NCBI RefSeq assembly: GCF_008123965.1
Contig: NZ_VSTH01000015.1
Location: 62,001-126,000, forward strand
DNA from: Bradyrhizobium hipponense
Lineage (GTDB): Bacteria; Pseudomonadota; Alphaproteobacteria; Rhizobiales; Xanthobacteraceae
Direction: 5' to 3'
Length of the DNA: 64,000 nucleotides
The number at the start of each line of letters is the position of its first letter. The first letter of the stretch is position 1. This document shows positions 35,744 to 44,612 of the stretch, one piece after another. A program made the translations under genes and the position numbers. The notes beneath the pieces are model-generated. The model did no database searches. It was not told the DNA's origin and was given only the letters and a program-made list of their open reading frames with translations.

Positions 35744-36792
35744 CAGATGCCAGATCCTGAAAAACCAAATCCCGCCTTGATCGCGGCCTCATCGATATCG
35801 CCATGCTCGCCGATCACGACGAGTTTTGACTGCCGCCCGCCCGCTCCCCAGGGCTTGTCGAACTGGTGCCGCACCCGCTCGCCGACCGCCTGGAGCAGCA
35901 GGCGCATCGGCTTGCCCGCCACTGCAATATAGCCCTTGGCGCGCAGCACATTCTGCTCTCGTGCGAGACGCTGGACCGACGCGACCAGCACGTCGATATC
36001 CGCGACCTCCGGAAGATCGATCACCACCGAGGCAAAATCGTCGTGCTCGTGCTCTTCCTCTCCGTCATGATGGGAGGGACGCGCCGCGAGATCATTCTCC
36101 GCAGCAGCGCCGAGACCGAGGATGAGGCGCGCGTCGATGGCGCCGTTGGTGACCGCCAGCATCGGCACGCTGCGCGACATCTCGGCGGTGATGGCAGCCT
36201 TGGCCGCTTCGAGTCCCGCCGCACCGGCCAGGTCGGCCTTGGTCAGCAGCACGATGTCGGCGCAGGCGATCTGGTCCTCGAACACTTCCGACAGCGGCGT
36301 CTCGTGATCGAGATTCGCGTCCGCCGCGCGCTGCGCCTCGACCGCGTCCGGGCTCGGCGCGAAACGCCCCGCGGCGACTGCCTCGGCATCGGCGAGCGCG
36401 ATCACGCCGTCGACGGTGATGCGCGAGCGGATCTGTGGCCAGTCGAACGCCTTGAGCAGCGGCTTTGGCAGCGCCAGGCCCGAGGTCTCGATCAGGATGT
36501 GGTCGGGCCGCACCGGCCGCGCCAGCAACTGCTCCATGGTCGGAATGAAATCATCGGCGACGGTGCAGCAGATGCAGCCGTTGGCGAGTTCGATGATGTT
36601 CTCTTCCGGGCAGCTGGCATCGGCGCAAGATTTCAAAATGTCGCCATCGACGCCGACACTGCCGAACTCGTTGACGAGCACCGCGAGCTTCTTGCCGTTG
36701 GCATTGGCGAGCAGATGCTGGATCAGTGTCGTCTTGCCGGAGCCGAGAAAACCCGTGACGACGGTGACGGGGACTTTTGCAAGCGAATTCAT
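35743..36792 (-). CDS. cobW: CobW-type GTPase / metallochaperone
   Basis: A 349-aa G3E GTPase. Walker A GFLGSGKTT is at 14-22, the metal-binding GCICC at 72-76, TKAD at 184-187 for guanine recognition, and an acidic His-rich loop HHDGEEEHEHDD at about 241-252. CobW is thought to deliver Co2+ to the chelatase, consistent with cobN starting at its stop codon (TGATG). It is second in the riboswitch-controlled run and overlaps the DUF1636 gene by 4 bases. Confidence 0.96.
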   Translation of the reverse strand: MNSLAKVPVTVVTGFLGSGKTTLIQHLLANANGKKLAVLVNEFGSVGVDGDILKSCADASCPEENIIELANGCICCTVADDFIPTMEQLLARPVRPDHILIETSGLALPKPLLKAFDWPQIRSRITVDGVIALADAEAVAAGRFAPSPDAVEAQRAADANLDHETPLSEVFEDQIACADIVLLTKADLAGAAGLEAAKAAITAEMSRSVPMLAVTNGAIDARLILGLGAAAENDLAARPSHHDGEEEHEHDDFASVVIDLPEVADIDVLVASVQRLAREQNVLRAKGYIAVAGKPMRLLLQAVGERVRHQFDKPWGAGGRQSKLVVIGEHGDIDEAAIKAGFGFSGSGI

Positions 36793-37163
36793 TCGGCGGG
36801 CTCCGGCAGGGCGGCGATGGGAGGAATGCGGGCAAGCGATTGCTTGCGGAAGATTTCAGGCCGGCTGCGCCAGGGCACGATGCCGTCGGGCGCGCCGGCA
36901 TAGGCCGCGGCGCCCGCGATCACGTCGCACGCATGGGCTTCCGACAGGCGGCCGTAGACATAGGACCAGCGGCCCGGCGCGCTGAGCGCGACCGAGCAAC
37001 CCTGGCTACAGGCCGACAGGCATTCGACGGGAACAACGATAACGCCATCGGGCACGCCGGCATCGAGAATCGCGCCGTGCAGGCGCTTGCCCGGGGCGAC
37101 CTCGCCCTCGCCAAGCGTCTGGCCAGCACGGCAGGTGATACAGACGTGAAGTGTGACGGTCAT
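36789..37163 (-). CDS. DUF1636 cysteine-rich putative metal-binding protein
   Basis: A 124-aa protein of the DUF1636 family, often found next to cobW/cobN. The cysteines C8, C11 (CITC), C48, C52 and C56 (CLSACSQGC) and C79 suggest an iron-sulfur cluster or metal site in a thioredoxin-like ferredoxin fold. No function is established. It is the first gene after the third B12 riboswitch. The start at 37163 has GAGG 5 bases upstream; both lie inside a hairpin that could regulate translation. A longer in-frame start at 37262 would run through the riboswitch leader. Confidence 0.88.
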   Translation of the reverse strand: MTVTLHVCITCRAGQTLGEGEVAPGKRLHGAILDAGVPDGVIVVPVECLSACSQGCSVALSAPGRWSYVYGRLSEAHACDVIAGAAAYAGAPDGIVPWRSRPEIFRKQSLARIPPIAALPEPAE

Positions 37164-37196
37164 CGCCTCTTCCAGGATAAACAGCGGGAGGCGATG
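37161..37196 (-). promoter_or_regulatory. Hairpin enclosing the start codon and ribosome-binding site of the DUF1636 gene
   Basis: Perfect 9-base arms CATCGCCTC (37161-37169) and GAGGCGATG (37188-37196) with an 18-base loop. On the mRNA the 3' arm is GAGGCGATG, that is, the Shine-Dalgarno plus the ATG itself. A second anti-SD copy (GAGGCG on the plus strand, 37196-37201) lies just upstream as an alternative pairing. This is a likely OFF-state platform of the cobalamin riboswitch at 37268-37445. Confidence 0.65.
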
Positions 37197-37267
37197 AGGC
37201 GCACGAACCATTCTTGCGAAGGCCCGCTTCCCCGTCGCGGAACACCCCGTCCGCCGGTCCAAAACTT

Positions 37268-37445
37268 CCGCGCTGGCAGGTCTCCCGGCTTGCGGAGCAG
37301 GGCTTTCGCCCTTCGATCCCCGCCTTCCCGATCCCCGCGGGGGTCAGTGGCTTTGGGCATCTCTCCGGTCACGGTCGCGGGGGCGGCTGCATTTTGGACC
37401 CAAATCTTGCCGATTCGGACCCTATCGCATTCCCTCTTCGCCTGT
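37268..37445 (-). promoter_or_regulatory. Cobalamin riboswitch upstream of DUF1636-cobW-cobN operon
   Basis: Minus-strand signatures are GAGGGAATGCGAT, CCCGCGACCGTGACCGG (a variant of the usual CNACTGTAANCGG core), AGCCACTGACCC, GGGAAGG and the B12 box AGCCGGGAGACCTGCC. A separate short hairpin CCTGTC/GACAGG (37441-37456) lies just 5' of it. It faces away from cobO, so only the minus-strand operon is controlled. Boundaries are approximate. Confidence 0.94.
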
Positions 37446-37518
37446 CATAGGACAGGAACCAACACCGCCCCACCATTTGCCCACGGCCGCCACTTGTCAA
37501 GCCGAAGGACCCTGTCAG

Positions 37519-38154
37519 ATGACGCCTGAACCGGATACCCGAACGGTCGAGGAAACCGACGCCCGCCACGCCGCGAAAATGGCGAAGAAGAAGGTCGCCC
37601 GCGACAAGATCATGGCGACCAAGAGCGGCGAAAAGGGCCTCATCATCGTTCATACCGGTGCCGGCAAGGGCAAGTCGTCCTCCGCCTTTGGCATGATCGT
37701 GCGCTGCGTCGCCCACGGCTTTCCTTGCGCGGTCGTGCAATTCATCAAGGGCGCATGGGACACCGGCGAGCGGCGCCTGCTCACCGGCCATTTCGGCGAT
37801 CTCTGCCAGTTCCATGCGATGGGCGAAGGCTTCACCTGGGAGACGCAGGACCGCGCGCGCGATATCGCCGCTGCGCGTGCCGGCTGGGAGAAGGCCAAGG
37901 AGCTTATTCTCGATTCCAGCTTGCGCATGGTCGTGCTCGACGAGATCAACATCGCGCTGCGCTACGACTATCTCGACATCGCTGAGGTCGTCGAGTTCCT
38001 GACAAAGCACAAGCCGCCGATGACGCATGTCGTGCTCACCGGGCGCAACGCCAAGGACGAGCTGATCGAGATCGCCGACCTCGTCACCGAGATGACGCTG
38101 GTCAAGCATCCGTTTCGCTCCGGCATCAAGGCGCAAGCCGGCGTCGAGTTCTGA
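37519..38154 (+). CDS. cobO: Cob(I)yrinic acid a,c-diamide adenosyltransferase
   Basis: A 211-aa CobA/CobO/BtuR-type adenosyltransferase that transfers the adenosyl group of ATP to the cobalt. The P-loop variant [15 protein letters not shown] (about 45-59) and [16 protein letters not shown] are diagnostic. A lysine-rich N-terminal segment (about 18-40) precedes the core. The ATG at 37519 with AAGGA about 10 bases upstream is preferred to one 14 codons earlier. It diverges from the riboswitch-controlled operon and is followed 7 bases later by cobQ. Confidence 0.96.
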   Translation: MTPEPDTRTVEETDARHAAKMAKKKVARDKIMATKSGEKGLIIVHTGAGKGKSSSAFGMIVRCVAHGFPCAVVQFIKGAWDTGERRLLTGHFGDLCQFHAMGEGFTWETQDRARDIAAARAGWEKAKELILDSSLRMVVLDEINIALRYDYLDIAEVVEFLTKHKPPMTHVVLTGRNAKDELIEIADLVTEMTLVKHPFRSGIKAQAGVEF

Positions 38155-38161
38155 AGACACG

Positions 38162-39610
38162 ATGGCGCGCGCGTTGATGATCCAGGGGGCCGGCTCGGAC
38201 GTGGGCAAGTCGCTCATCGTCGCCGGCCTCGCGCGCGCCTTTACGCGCCGCGGCCTGCGCGTGCTCCCTTTCAAGCCGCAGAATATGTCGAACAATGCCG
38301 CCGTTACCGTCGACGGCGGCGAGATCGGCCGCGCCCAGGCGCTCCAGGCGCTCGCCGCGGGCGCCGAGCCGCACACCGACATGAATCCGGTCCTGCTGAA
38401 GCCCGAGACCGATGTGGGCGCGCAGGTGATCGTGCAGGGAAAACGGATCGCAACCGCACGTGCGCGTGACTATGCGGCGATGAAGCCACAGCTGATGGGC
38501 GCGGTGCTGGAGAGCTTTGAGCGGCTGAAGGCATGCGCCGATCTCGTGCTGGTCGAAGGCGCCGGCAGCCCGGCCGAGGTGAACTTACGCAAGGCTGACA
38601 TCGCCAATATGGGATTTGCGCGCAAGGCCGATGTCCCCGTCGTGCTGGTCGGCGACATCGATCGCGGCGGCGTCATCGCACAACTCGTCGGCATCAAGAC
38701 GGTGATCGATCCGGATGATGCCGCGATGATCCGGGGTTTCGTCATCAACAAGTTCCGCGGTGATCCCACGCTGTTCGACGACGGCTACAAGTTGATCGAA
38801 GAAAAGACTGCTTGGCGCGGTTTTGGCGTGCTGCCCTGGTTTGCCCGCGCCGGCGAGCTTCCGGCCGAAGATGCGCTGGGCCTAAGCGATGCGCGAAAGC
38901 CGGGTCAATGCAAGATCGCCTGCCTTGCTCTGTCGCGGATCGCCAATTTCGACGATCTCGATCCGCTCAAGCTCGAGCCTGGTGTCGATCTCGTGATGGT
39001 GCGCCCGGGCGAAGCGATCCCCGGCGATGCCCGTCTCGTCATCATCCCCGGCTCCAAATCGACGCGCGGCGATCTCGCTTTCCTGCGCGCGCAAGGTTGG
39101 GACATCGATCTCGTGGCGCATCACCGCAGGGGCGGCCATGTGCTCGGCCTCTGCGGCGGCTATCAGATGCTTGGACGCAGCGTCGCCGACCCCGATGGAA
39201 TCGAGGGACCGGCCGGCGAAACGCCGGGTCTTGGACTTCTGGATGTGACGACAGAGATGAGCGCGCAGAAGACGCTGACGCGTGTGTCGGCCGTGCATAC
39301 AGCCACGGATCAACCGATCCAGGCTTTCGAAATCCATATCGGCCACACCGACGGGCCGGATCGCGCCCGCCCCTTCGCGAGGCTCGACGGCGCGCCGGAA
39401 GGCGCGATCTCAAGCGACGGACGCGTGCAGGGCAGCTACCTGCACGGCCTCTTCACTTCGGACGATTTCCGCAAGGCATATCTCGCAAAGCTCGACATTC
39501 CCGTCGGCGACGAGCCGTATCACGCCAGGATCGAAAGCGCGCTGGATGCGCTCGCCGATCACATGGAATCCCATCTCGATGTTGAAGGCTTGCTCGCGTT
39601 AGCGCGCTAA
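38162..39610 (+). CDS. cobQ: Adenosylcobyric acid synthase (glutamine-hydrolysing)
   Basis: A 482-aa amidotransferase that amidates carboxylates b, d, e and g to form adenosylcobyric acid. The N-terminal synthetase domain has the P-loop [11 protein letters not shown] and the block [14 protein letters not shown]. The C-terminal glutaminase-like domain has the nucleophile in [13 protein letters not shown] and a late histidine in GSYLHGLF. Length matches the roughly 484-aa reference. Its end is 4 bases from the end of the convergent cobC gene. Confidence 0.97.
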   Translation: MARALMIQGAGSDVGKSLIVAGLARAFTRRGLRVLPFKPQNMSNNAAVTVDGGEIGRAQALQALAAGAEPHTDMNPVLLKPETDVGAQVIVQGKRIATARARDYAAMKPQLMGAVLESFERLKACADLVLVEGAGSPAEVNLRKADIANMGFARKADVPVVLVGDIDRGGVIAQLVGIKTVIDPDDAAMIRGFVINKFRGDPTLFDDGYKLIEEKTAWRGFGVLPWFARAGELPAEDALGLSDARKPGQCKIACLALSRIANFDDLDPLKLEPGVDLVMVRPGEAIPGDARLVIIPGSKSTRGDLAFLRAQGWDIDLVAHHRRGGHVLGLCGGYQMLGRSVADPDGIEGPAGETPGLGLLDVTTEMSAQKTLTRVSAVHTATDQPIQAFEIHIGHTDGPDRARPFARLDGAPEGAISSDGRVQGSYLHGLFTSDDFRKAYLAKLDIPVGDEPYHARIESALDALADHMESHLDVEGLLALAR

Positions 39611-39614
39611 GCGT

Positions 39615-40580
39615 TCAGCGCGAAAGAAGCTCAGCGAGACGTGCCCATTCGGCTTCGCTGCCCGGCAGCCCCAGGCGTAGCCATGTCGGCTTCTTCGTGA
39701 AGACGCGCGACCAGATCTGGCCACGCGCGAGTTTTTCCTGCGCGGCGGGCGCGTCGGCCGTCTCGTAGAGACGAAACAGGGGCGTGCCGCCAGCGAGCCG
39801 CCAGCCCTGCGATTGCACCATGGCGTCGAGCCTCAAACTATCGCGCGCGAGGCGCGCTGAGGTTGCCTTGGCCCAGGCCTCGTCGCGCAAGGCGCGGCGA
39901 CCAACCGCGATCGCAGCCCCCGATACCGGCCAAGGGCCGGACATCGCCGCGAGTCTCGCAATGTCGGCCGCATTGCCAAGCGCAAAGCCGAGCCGCAGGC
40001 CGGCGAGTCCGTAGAATTTTCCAAAGGAGCGCAGGATCAACAGCCCTGCCCGCTCCGCTTCCGAAGCCAGCGACAAATGCGGAACGGCGTCGGCAAAGCT
40101 CTCATCAATCACGAGGCGGCCGACGCGCGGCAGCAGCGCCAGCAGATCCTTCGGTGGATGGCACCGGCCATCGGGATTGTTGGGATTGACGACAATGGCG
40201 AGGTCCGCGCCCGCAAGTGCGTCGAGCTCGCTGACCTGTTCGACCTTCCAGCCCGCGACTGACAGGACCGCGGCATACTCGTTATAGGTCGGCGCGAGAA
40301 TGCGCCCCCGGCCGTGTGGCCCAAGTTGCGGCAATGATTGTATCGCGGCCTGCGCGCCCCCCATCGCGACGATCGGCGCGCTCGTGCCGTAGGCGTGCTG
40401 CGCCGCCTGATGCAGGGTTGCGATCTCGGACCGCGACGGCAACGCATTCCAATAGCGCGCGTCGATCTCGCCCACCGGATAAGGCAGCCTATTGATCCCG
40501 GTCGAGAGGTCGATCCAGTCCTCCGCGCGGCCGCCAAAACGCAGCTGGGCCTGATCGAGATTTCCGCCGTGCTCACGCAT
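39615..40580 (-). CDS. cobC: Threonine-phosphate decarboxylase-type PLP enzyme (CobC)
   Basis: A 321-aa fold-type I aminotransferase-like protein. It likely makes the (R)-1-amino-2-propanol phosphate linker from L-threonine phosphate. MREHGGNLDQAQLRFG is the CobC N-terminus. VVNPNNPDGR and the Schiff-base lysine in RSFGKFYGLAGLRLG are visible. The ATG at 40580 has AGGA just upstream; a GTG at 40595 overlapping the cobD stop (GTGA) is the alternative and would add five residues. It is co-directional with and directly after cobD. Confidence 0.93.
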   Translation of the reverse strand: MREHGGNLDQAQLRFGGRAEDWIDLSTGINRLPYPVGEIDARYWNALPSRSEIATLHQAAQHAYGTSAPIVAMGGAQAAIQSLPQLGPHGRGRILAPTYNEYAAVLSVAGWKVEQVSELDALAGADLAIVVNPNNPDGRCHPPKDLLALLPRVGRLVIDESFADAVPHLSLASEAERAGLLILRSFGKFYGLAGLRLGFALGNAADIARLAAMSGPWPVSGAAIAVGRRALRDEAWAKATSARLARDSLRLDAMVQSQGWRLAGGTPLFRLYETADAPAAQEKLARGQIWSRVFTKKPTWLRLGLPGSEAEWARLAELLSR

Positions 40581-40591
40581 GTCCTGTTCTT

Positions 40592-41533
40592 TCACGCGAA
40601 CGCCAGGATCGCAAGAACGCCAGCGAGCAGCAGCATGGCGCGGCGATAGACCGCCAGGGCATCAGTGATGTCGGCGGCGAGCGGATCGCGCGCGCCTTGG
40701 TTCAGCCAGGGCTCGTTGGTAGTGCCGTCGTGATAGATGCGGGGGCCGCTCAGCCGCACGCCAAGCGCGCCGGCCATCGCCGCTTCCGGCCACCCGGCGT
40801 TGGGCGAGCGATGACGGCGGGCATCGCGCCTCATGCACGACAGCGCCTCCGCTCGCCGCGGTGCCAGCAGCACGAAGAGAAATCCGGTCAGCCGCGCCGG
40901 AACGAAGTTGGCGACATCGTCGATCCGCGCAGCCGCCCGGCCGAAGGCCTCGTGCCGTTCGGTGCGATGGCCGATCATGGAATCCAGCGTGTTGATCGCC
41001 TTGTAGCCGAGAATCCCGGGCAAGCCGAACAGGGCGCCCCAGAACACCGGCGCCACGATGCCGTCGGAGGCGTTTTCCGCCAGGCTCTCGATCGCCGCGC
41101 GGGCGATGCCGGCTTCATCGAGCGCCGCCGGATCGCGACCGACGATGCGCGCAACCGCCTCGCGCGCGCCGGCGATGTCGCCGGCCTGCAAGGGTTTCGC
41201 GACGGCGGCGACATGGTCATGCAGCGAGCGCAACGCGACCAACGGCCAGGCCAGCATGCCGACCAGCGCGATCTGGATCCAGCCAAACGACAGCGCGGAT
41301 TGAAGCGTCCAGCCAAGCGCAACCGCCAGCGCGATCGCGACGAGCGCGCCAGCGACACCCGCCGTGCGGCGCAGCGCCGGCGGATCGGAAGGCCGATTCC
41401 AGGCAGCGTCGACGGCGGCGATCAACCGGCCGAGCCAGGTCACGGGATGGCCGATCTGTACGAACAGCCACGACGGCCAGCCCACCAGGGCATCCACCGC
41501 CATCGCCACCACCATCGCCCCCGCAAAGCCCAC
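40592..41533 (-). CDS. cobD: Adenosylcobinamide-phosphate synthase (CobD/CbiB)
   Basis: A 313-aa integral membrane protein that attaches aminopropanol phosphate to adenosylcobyric acid. Family signatures are WPSWLFVQIGHPVTWLGRLI near the N-terminus, ESLAENASDGIVAPVFWGALFG and YKAINTLDSMIGHR, with 4-5 hydrophobic helices around them. It starts 129 bases from the divergent cobP gene; the shared spacer (41534-41661) must hold both promoters, and no B12 riboswitch is present there. Confidence 0.96.
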   Translation of the reverse strand: MGFAGAMVVAMAVDALVGWPSWLFVQIGHPVTWLGRLIAAVDAAWNRPSDPPALRRTAGVAGALVAIALAVALGWTLQSALSFGWIQIALVGMLAWPLVALRSLHDHVAAVAKPLQAGDIAGAREAVARIVGRDPAALDEAGIARAAIESLAENASDGIVAPVFWGALFGLPGILGYKAINTLDSMIGHRTERHEAFGRAAARIDDVANFVPARLTGFLFVLLAPRRAEALSCMRRDARRHRSPNAGWPEAAMAGALGVRLSGPRIYHDGTTNEPWLNQGARDPLAADITDALAVYRRAMLLLAGVLAILAFA

Positions 41534-41661
41534 GTACGTCCCCCCGTCTCGCTCCGTCCCTGTTGCGCAAAGCCCCGGCCCAGCGCAAGCCCCGGTACGC
41601 CTGATTTCGGCTTTGTCTTTGGGCGCATTTGGTGATTAGTGCTGGCCGACAGGAGACCTTC

Positions 41662-42165
41662 ATGGCCGTCATCTTGATCACAGGCGGAGCGCGATCGGGC
41701 AAGAGCAAGCGTGCCGAAGCGCGCGCCCGCGCCTTTCCCGGACGACCCGTCTATGTCGCGACGGCCGAGGCGCTCGATGCGGAGATGGAAGAGCGCATCG
41801 CAACGCATCGCGCGCGGCGCGGAACCGATTGGATCGAGCGCGAGGTGCCGCTCGATCTCGCGCAGGCGCTGGTCGCGACCGATGGCGGCGGCGCAAGGCT
41901 TGTCGACTGCCTGACACTGTGGCTTTCCAACCTGCTCCACGCGGAGCGCGAGTGGGAGCGCGAAGTCACAGAGCTTGCCGGCGCCCTACCCCGCTTCAAG
42001 AGCCCCGTCCTTCTCGTCACCAACGAGGTCGGCCTCGGCATCGTGCCCGACAACGCGCTGGCGCGCAGCTTCCGCGACGCTGCCGGGATCATGAACCAGA
42101 TCATCGCTGATGTCGCCGACGAGGTCGAGTTCGTCGTCGCGGGCCTGCCGATGAAACTGAAATGA
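41662..42165 (+). CDS. cobU: Adenosylcobinamide kinase / adenosylcobinamide-phosphate guanylyltransferase (CobP/CobU)
   Basis: A 167-aa bifunctional enzyme that phosphorylates adenosylcobinamide and then transfers GMP to it. The P-loop ITGGARSGKSKRAE is at about 6-19, the RGTDWIE segment follows, and VDCLTLWLSNLL and VTNEVGLGIVPDNALARSFRD are diagnostic. The ATG at 41662 has a strong AGGAGA ribosome-binding site. Its stop overlaps the cobV start (ATGA), so they are coupled. Named cobP in Pseudomonas denitrificans. Confidence 0.96.
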   Translation: MAVILITGGARSGKSKRAEARARAFPGRPVYVATAEALDAEMEERIATHRARRGTDWIEREVPLDLAQALVATDGGGARLVDCLTLWLSNLLHAEREWEREVTELAGALPRFKSPVLLVTNEVGLGIVPDNALARSFRDAAGIMNQIIADVADEVEFVVAGLPMKLK

Positions 42166-42944
42166 TGCCGCACGCCAAATTTTTGAAAGACGTCATCGCC
42201 GATCTCAGGATCGCGGTGTCGTTCGTCACGATCCTGCCGGTGGGTTCATCGAAGCCCGCCGGTGACGGTGCCGTCGCGCGCGCGACCTGGGCGCTGCCGG
42301 TCGCCGGGCTGCTGGTTGGCCTTTTGGGCGCTGCGGTCTATGCGGTGGCGACCAAGTTGGGATTAACGCCGGGTCCGTCCGCCCTGCTCGCACTGGCCAC
42401 GACCGCGCTCATCACCGGCGCGCTGCACGAGGATGGCCTTGCCGACACCGCGGACGGGCTCGGCGGCGGCCGGACGCGCGAGCGCAAGCTCGAGATCATG
42501 CGCGACAGCCGGATCGGCAGTTATGGCGTCTGTGCGCTGATCCTGTCGTTCGCCCTGCGTTGGAGTGCGCTGGCGGCCATCGCAAGCCCGTGGCTGGTCG
42601 CGCTTGCGCTGTGCGCTGCGCACGCTGCGGCCCGCGCAGGCCTGCCGGCGTTCATGTCGCTGGTGCCCCCGGCGCGCCCCGACGGACTGTCCGCGAGCGC
42701 CGGATCGCCCCCGGGGCGCAGCGTGGCCGTCGCCTTCGCTCTCGGAACCCTTTGTCTTGCCCTTGCACTCGGGCCGGGAAAGGCGCTGGTTGCCATGATC
42801 CTGCTGTCGCTCGCCGGACTGATCCTGGCGCGGCTTGTCGTGCGGCAGATTGGCGGACAGACCGGGGACATCCTTGGCGCGTTCGAACAGACCAGCGAGA
42901 TCCTGATCCTGCTGGTGGCAGCGGCCTTCCAGACGGGAGGATGA
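42162..42944 (+). CDS. cobS: Adenosylcobinamide-GDP ribazoletransferase (cobalamin synthase, CobV/CobS)
   Basis: A 260-aa membrane protein joining adenosylcobinamide-GDP with alpha-ribazole or its phosphate. The motif HEDGLADTADGLGGG at 89-103, with the acidic residues needed for catalysis, and the preceding SFVTILPVG are diagnostic; 5-6 hydrophobic helices follow. It is not the chelatase CobS. Start codons at 42162 and 42165 are both possible. It is coupled to cobP and followed 3 bases later by bluB. Confidence 0.96.
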   Translation: MMPHAKFLKDVIADLRIAVSFVTILPVGSSKPAGDGAVARATWALPVAGLLVGLLGAAVYAVATKLGLTPGPSALLALATTALITGALHEDGLADTADGLGGGRTRERKLEIMRDSRIGSYGVCALILSFALRWSALAAIASPWLVALALCAAHAAARAGLPAFMSLVPPARPDGLSASAGSPPGRSVAVAFALGTLCLALALGPGKALVAMILLSLAGLILARLVVRQIGGQTGDILGAFEQTSEILILLVAAAFQTGG

Positions 42945-42947
42945 CGC

Positions 42948-43580
42948 ATGGTCGAGTTCGACGATAGCTTCCGCCGGCAATTGCGCGACCTGTTCGTGTG
43001 GCGACGTGACGTGCGCCGTTTTCGCAGCGATCTGTTGCCGGACGGCGCCATCGATCGCCTGATCGAGACGGCTTGCCTCTCGCCGTCGGTCGGTCTGAGC
43101 CAGCCCTGGCGCTTCGTCACCGTCGACGAGTCGGCACGGCGCCGCGATGTGATCGACGACTTCAAGGCCTGCAACGCCGACGCCCTGAATACCTACGCCG
43201 GCGAGCGCGCAGCGCGCTATGCCGCGCTGAAGCTCTCGGGCCTCGAACAGGCCCCGGGGCACCTCGCCGTCTTCGCGGACAAAATAAGCGATATCGGCCA
43301 CGGCCTCGGCCGCGCAACGATGCCCGAGACGATCGAATATTCCGTGGTCGCCGCGATTACCGCAATGTGGCTCGCCGCCCGCGCCGATGGCATCGGGCTC
43401 GGCTGGGTATCCATCCTCAGTCCGGATCGCATCCACGCCATTCTCGACGTGCCGGCATCCTGGAAATTCGTCGCCTATCTCTGCATCGGCTATCCGGAGG
43501 CGGAGTGCGATCAACCCGAGCTCGAGAAGGCAAAATGGGAACACCGGCGGGAAGCTAGCGAGTTCACGCTGCGGCGTTAG
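42948..43580 (+). CDS. bluB: 5,6-dimethylbenzimidazole synthase
   Basis: A 210-aa flavin-destructase of the nitroreductase fold that cannibalises reduced FMN with oxygen to make the lower ligand dimethylbenzimidazole. WRRDVRRFRSDLLP (FMN phosphate arginines), SPSVGLSQPWRF and the GLGWVSILSP segment are BluB-type, unlike ordinary nitroreductases. It is last in the cobP-cobV-bluB operon, supplying the base used by CobT. Its stop codon overlaps the LysR stop on the other strand by 3 bases. Confidence 0.96.
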   Translation: MVEFDDSFRRQLRDLFVWRRDVRRFRSDLLPDGAIDRLIETACLSPSVGLSQPWRFVTVDESARRRDVIDDFKACNADALNTYAGERAARYAALKLSGLEQAPGHLAVFADKISDIGHGLGRATMPETIEYSVVAAITAMWLAARADGIGLGWVSILSPDRIHAILDVPASWKFVAYLCIGYPEAECDQPELEKAKWEHRREASEFTLRR

Positions 43581-44482
43581 CGCGACGCGAGGGCTTCCTC
43601 ACGGCCGAATCGTTCGACCAGAAAGTCGATGAAGAGCCGCACCTTCACCGAAAGATGCCGCGTCGGTGGATAGACCGCATAGAGCGCTAGCGGCGGCGCG
43701 GAATAATCCTCCAGCACCGTGCGCAGCTCGCCTTTCCTCAAGGCGTCGGCGGCGATGAATTCGGGAAGCAGTGCAAGCCCCCTGCCCTGGATCGCGACGT
43801 CGCGCAGCACCTCGGCATTGTTGACGCAGAGCGACCAGGCCGGCTGGATCCAGTGGTCTCCGTCGGCGCCGGTGAGCTTCCACTGGTTGCCGGTGAGCAG
43901 GAAACCGTAGGTCAGCGATACATGGTTGCGCAAATCCTGCGGATGCCTCGGCGTGCCGTGACGCGCCAGATAGTCCGGCGAGGCGCAGACCATCCGAGCG
44001 ACAGGCACGATCTTCCGCGCGATCAAGCTCGAGGACTCCAGCTCCGCAATCCGCAAGGTCACGTCAAAGCCGTCCTGGACGGGATCGAGCAGGTCGTCGC
44101 TCAGCACGAGCTGAAGCTGAAGCTCCGGGTAACGCGCCATGAAGTCGGCGAGCACCGGCCCGAGCCGCAGGGTCCCGAACGACATCGGCGCGTTGACGCG
44201 CAACAGGCCCCGCGGCGCCGACTGGGCTTGCGTCACTGCCTGATCGGCGGCCTCGATCTCCGAGAGGATCATGACTGCGCGCTCGAAATATTGCTGGCCG
44301 TTCTCGGTCGGGCTCGCATGCCGGGTGGTCCGGTTCAGAAGCTGGACGCCGAGGCTCTCCTCGAGGTCGGCGATGTATTTGCTGATGGCGGAGCGCGAGA
44401 GCCGCAACTGGCGGCCCGCCTCGGCAAAGCTGCCGCTTTCAACCACCTTCACGAAGGCGCGCAGGCTGGCGACCTTATCCAA
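43577..44482 (-). CDS. LysR family transcriptional regulator
   Basis: A 301-aa LysR regulator. The winged HTH is at about 1-60 (SFAEAGRQLRLSRSAISKYIADLEESLGVQLLNRTTR) and the effector-binding domain at about 90-295. It is divergent from the ring-cleaving dioxygenase/esterase pair, so activation of those genes in response to an aromatic or quinone is the usual expectation. The 130-base spacer between the starts (44483-44612) should carry its binding sites; I could not assign a clear T-N11-A box. It ends on the bluB stop codon and has no evident link to B12. Confidence 0.92.
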   Translation of the reverse strand: MDKVASLRAFVKVVESGSFAEAGRQLRLSRSAISKYIADLEESLGVQLLNRTTRHASPTENGQQYFERAVMILSEIEAADQAVTQAQSAPRGLLRVNAPMSFGTLRLGPVLADFMARYPELQLQLVLSDDLLDPVQDGFDVTLRIAELESSSLIARKIVPVARMVCASPDYLARHGTPRHPQDLRNHVSLTYGFLLTGNQWKLTGADGDHWIQPAWSLCVNNAEVLRDVAIQGRGLALLPEFIAADALRKGELRTVLEDYSAPPLALYAVYPPTRHLSVKVRLFIDFLVERFGREEALASR

Positions 44483-44612
44483 GTGCCCAGCCCGGTGATC
44501 GGTTCCAAATCGTAGACATAGCCGTCATGTTTGCACGGATTGTCTCCAATCCAAACCGGAACGATATTTGCGGCCAGAGCAAGACCGCTCCACGAGCCTT
44601 GGAGAACGACAA

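Noticed and set aside
41534..41661. Fourth cobalamin riboswitch between cobD and cobP
   Set aside because: No B12 box or CCCGCNACTGT core is present in the spacer.
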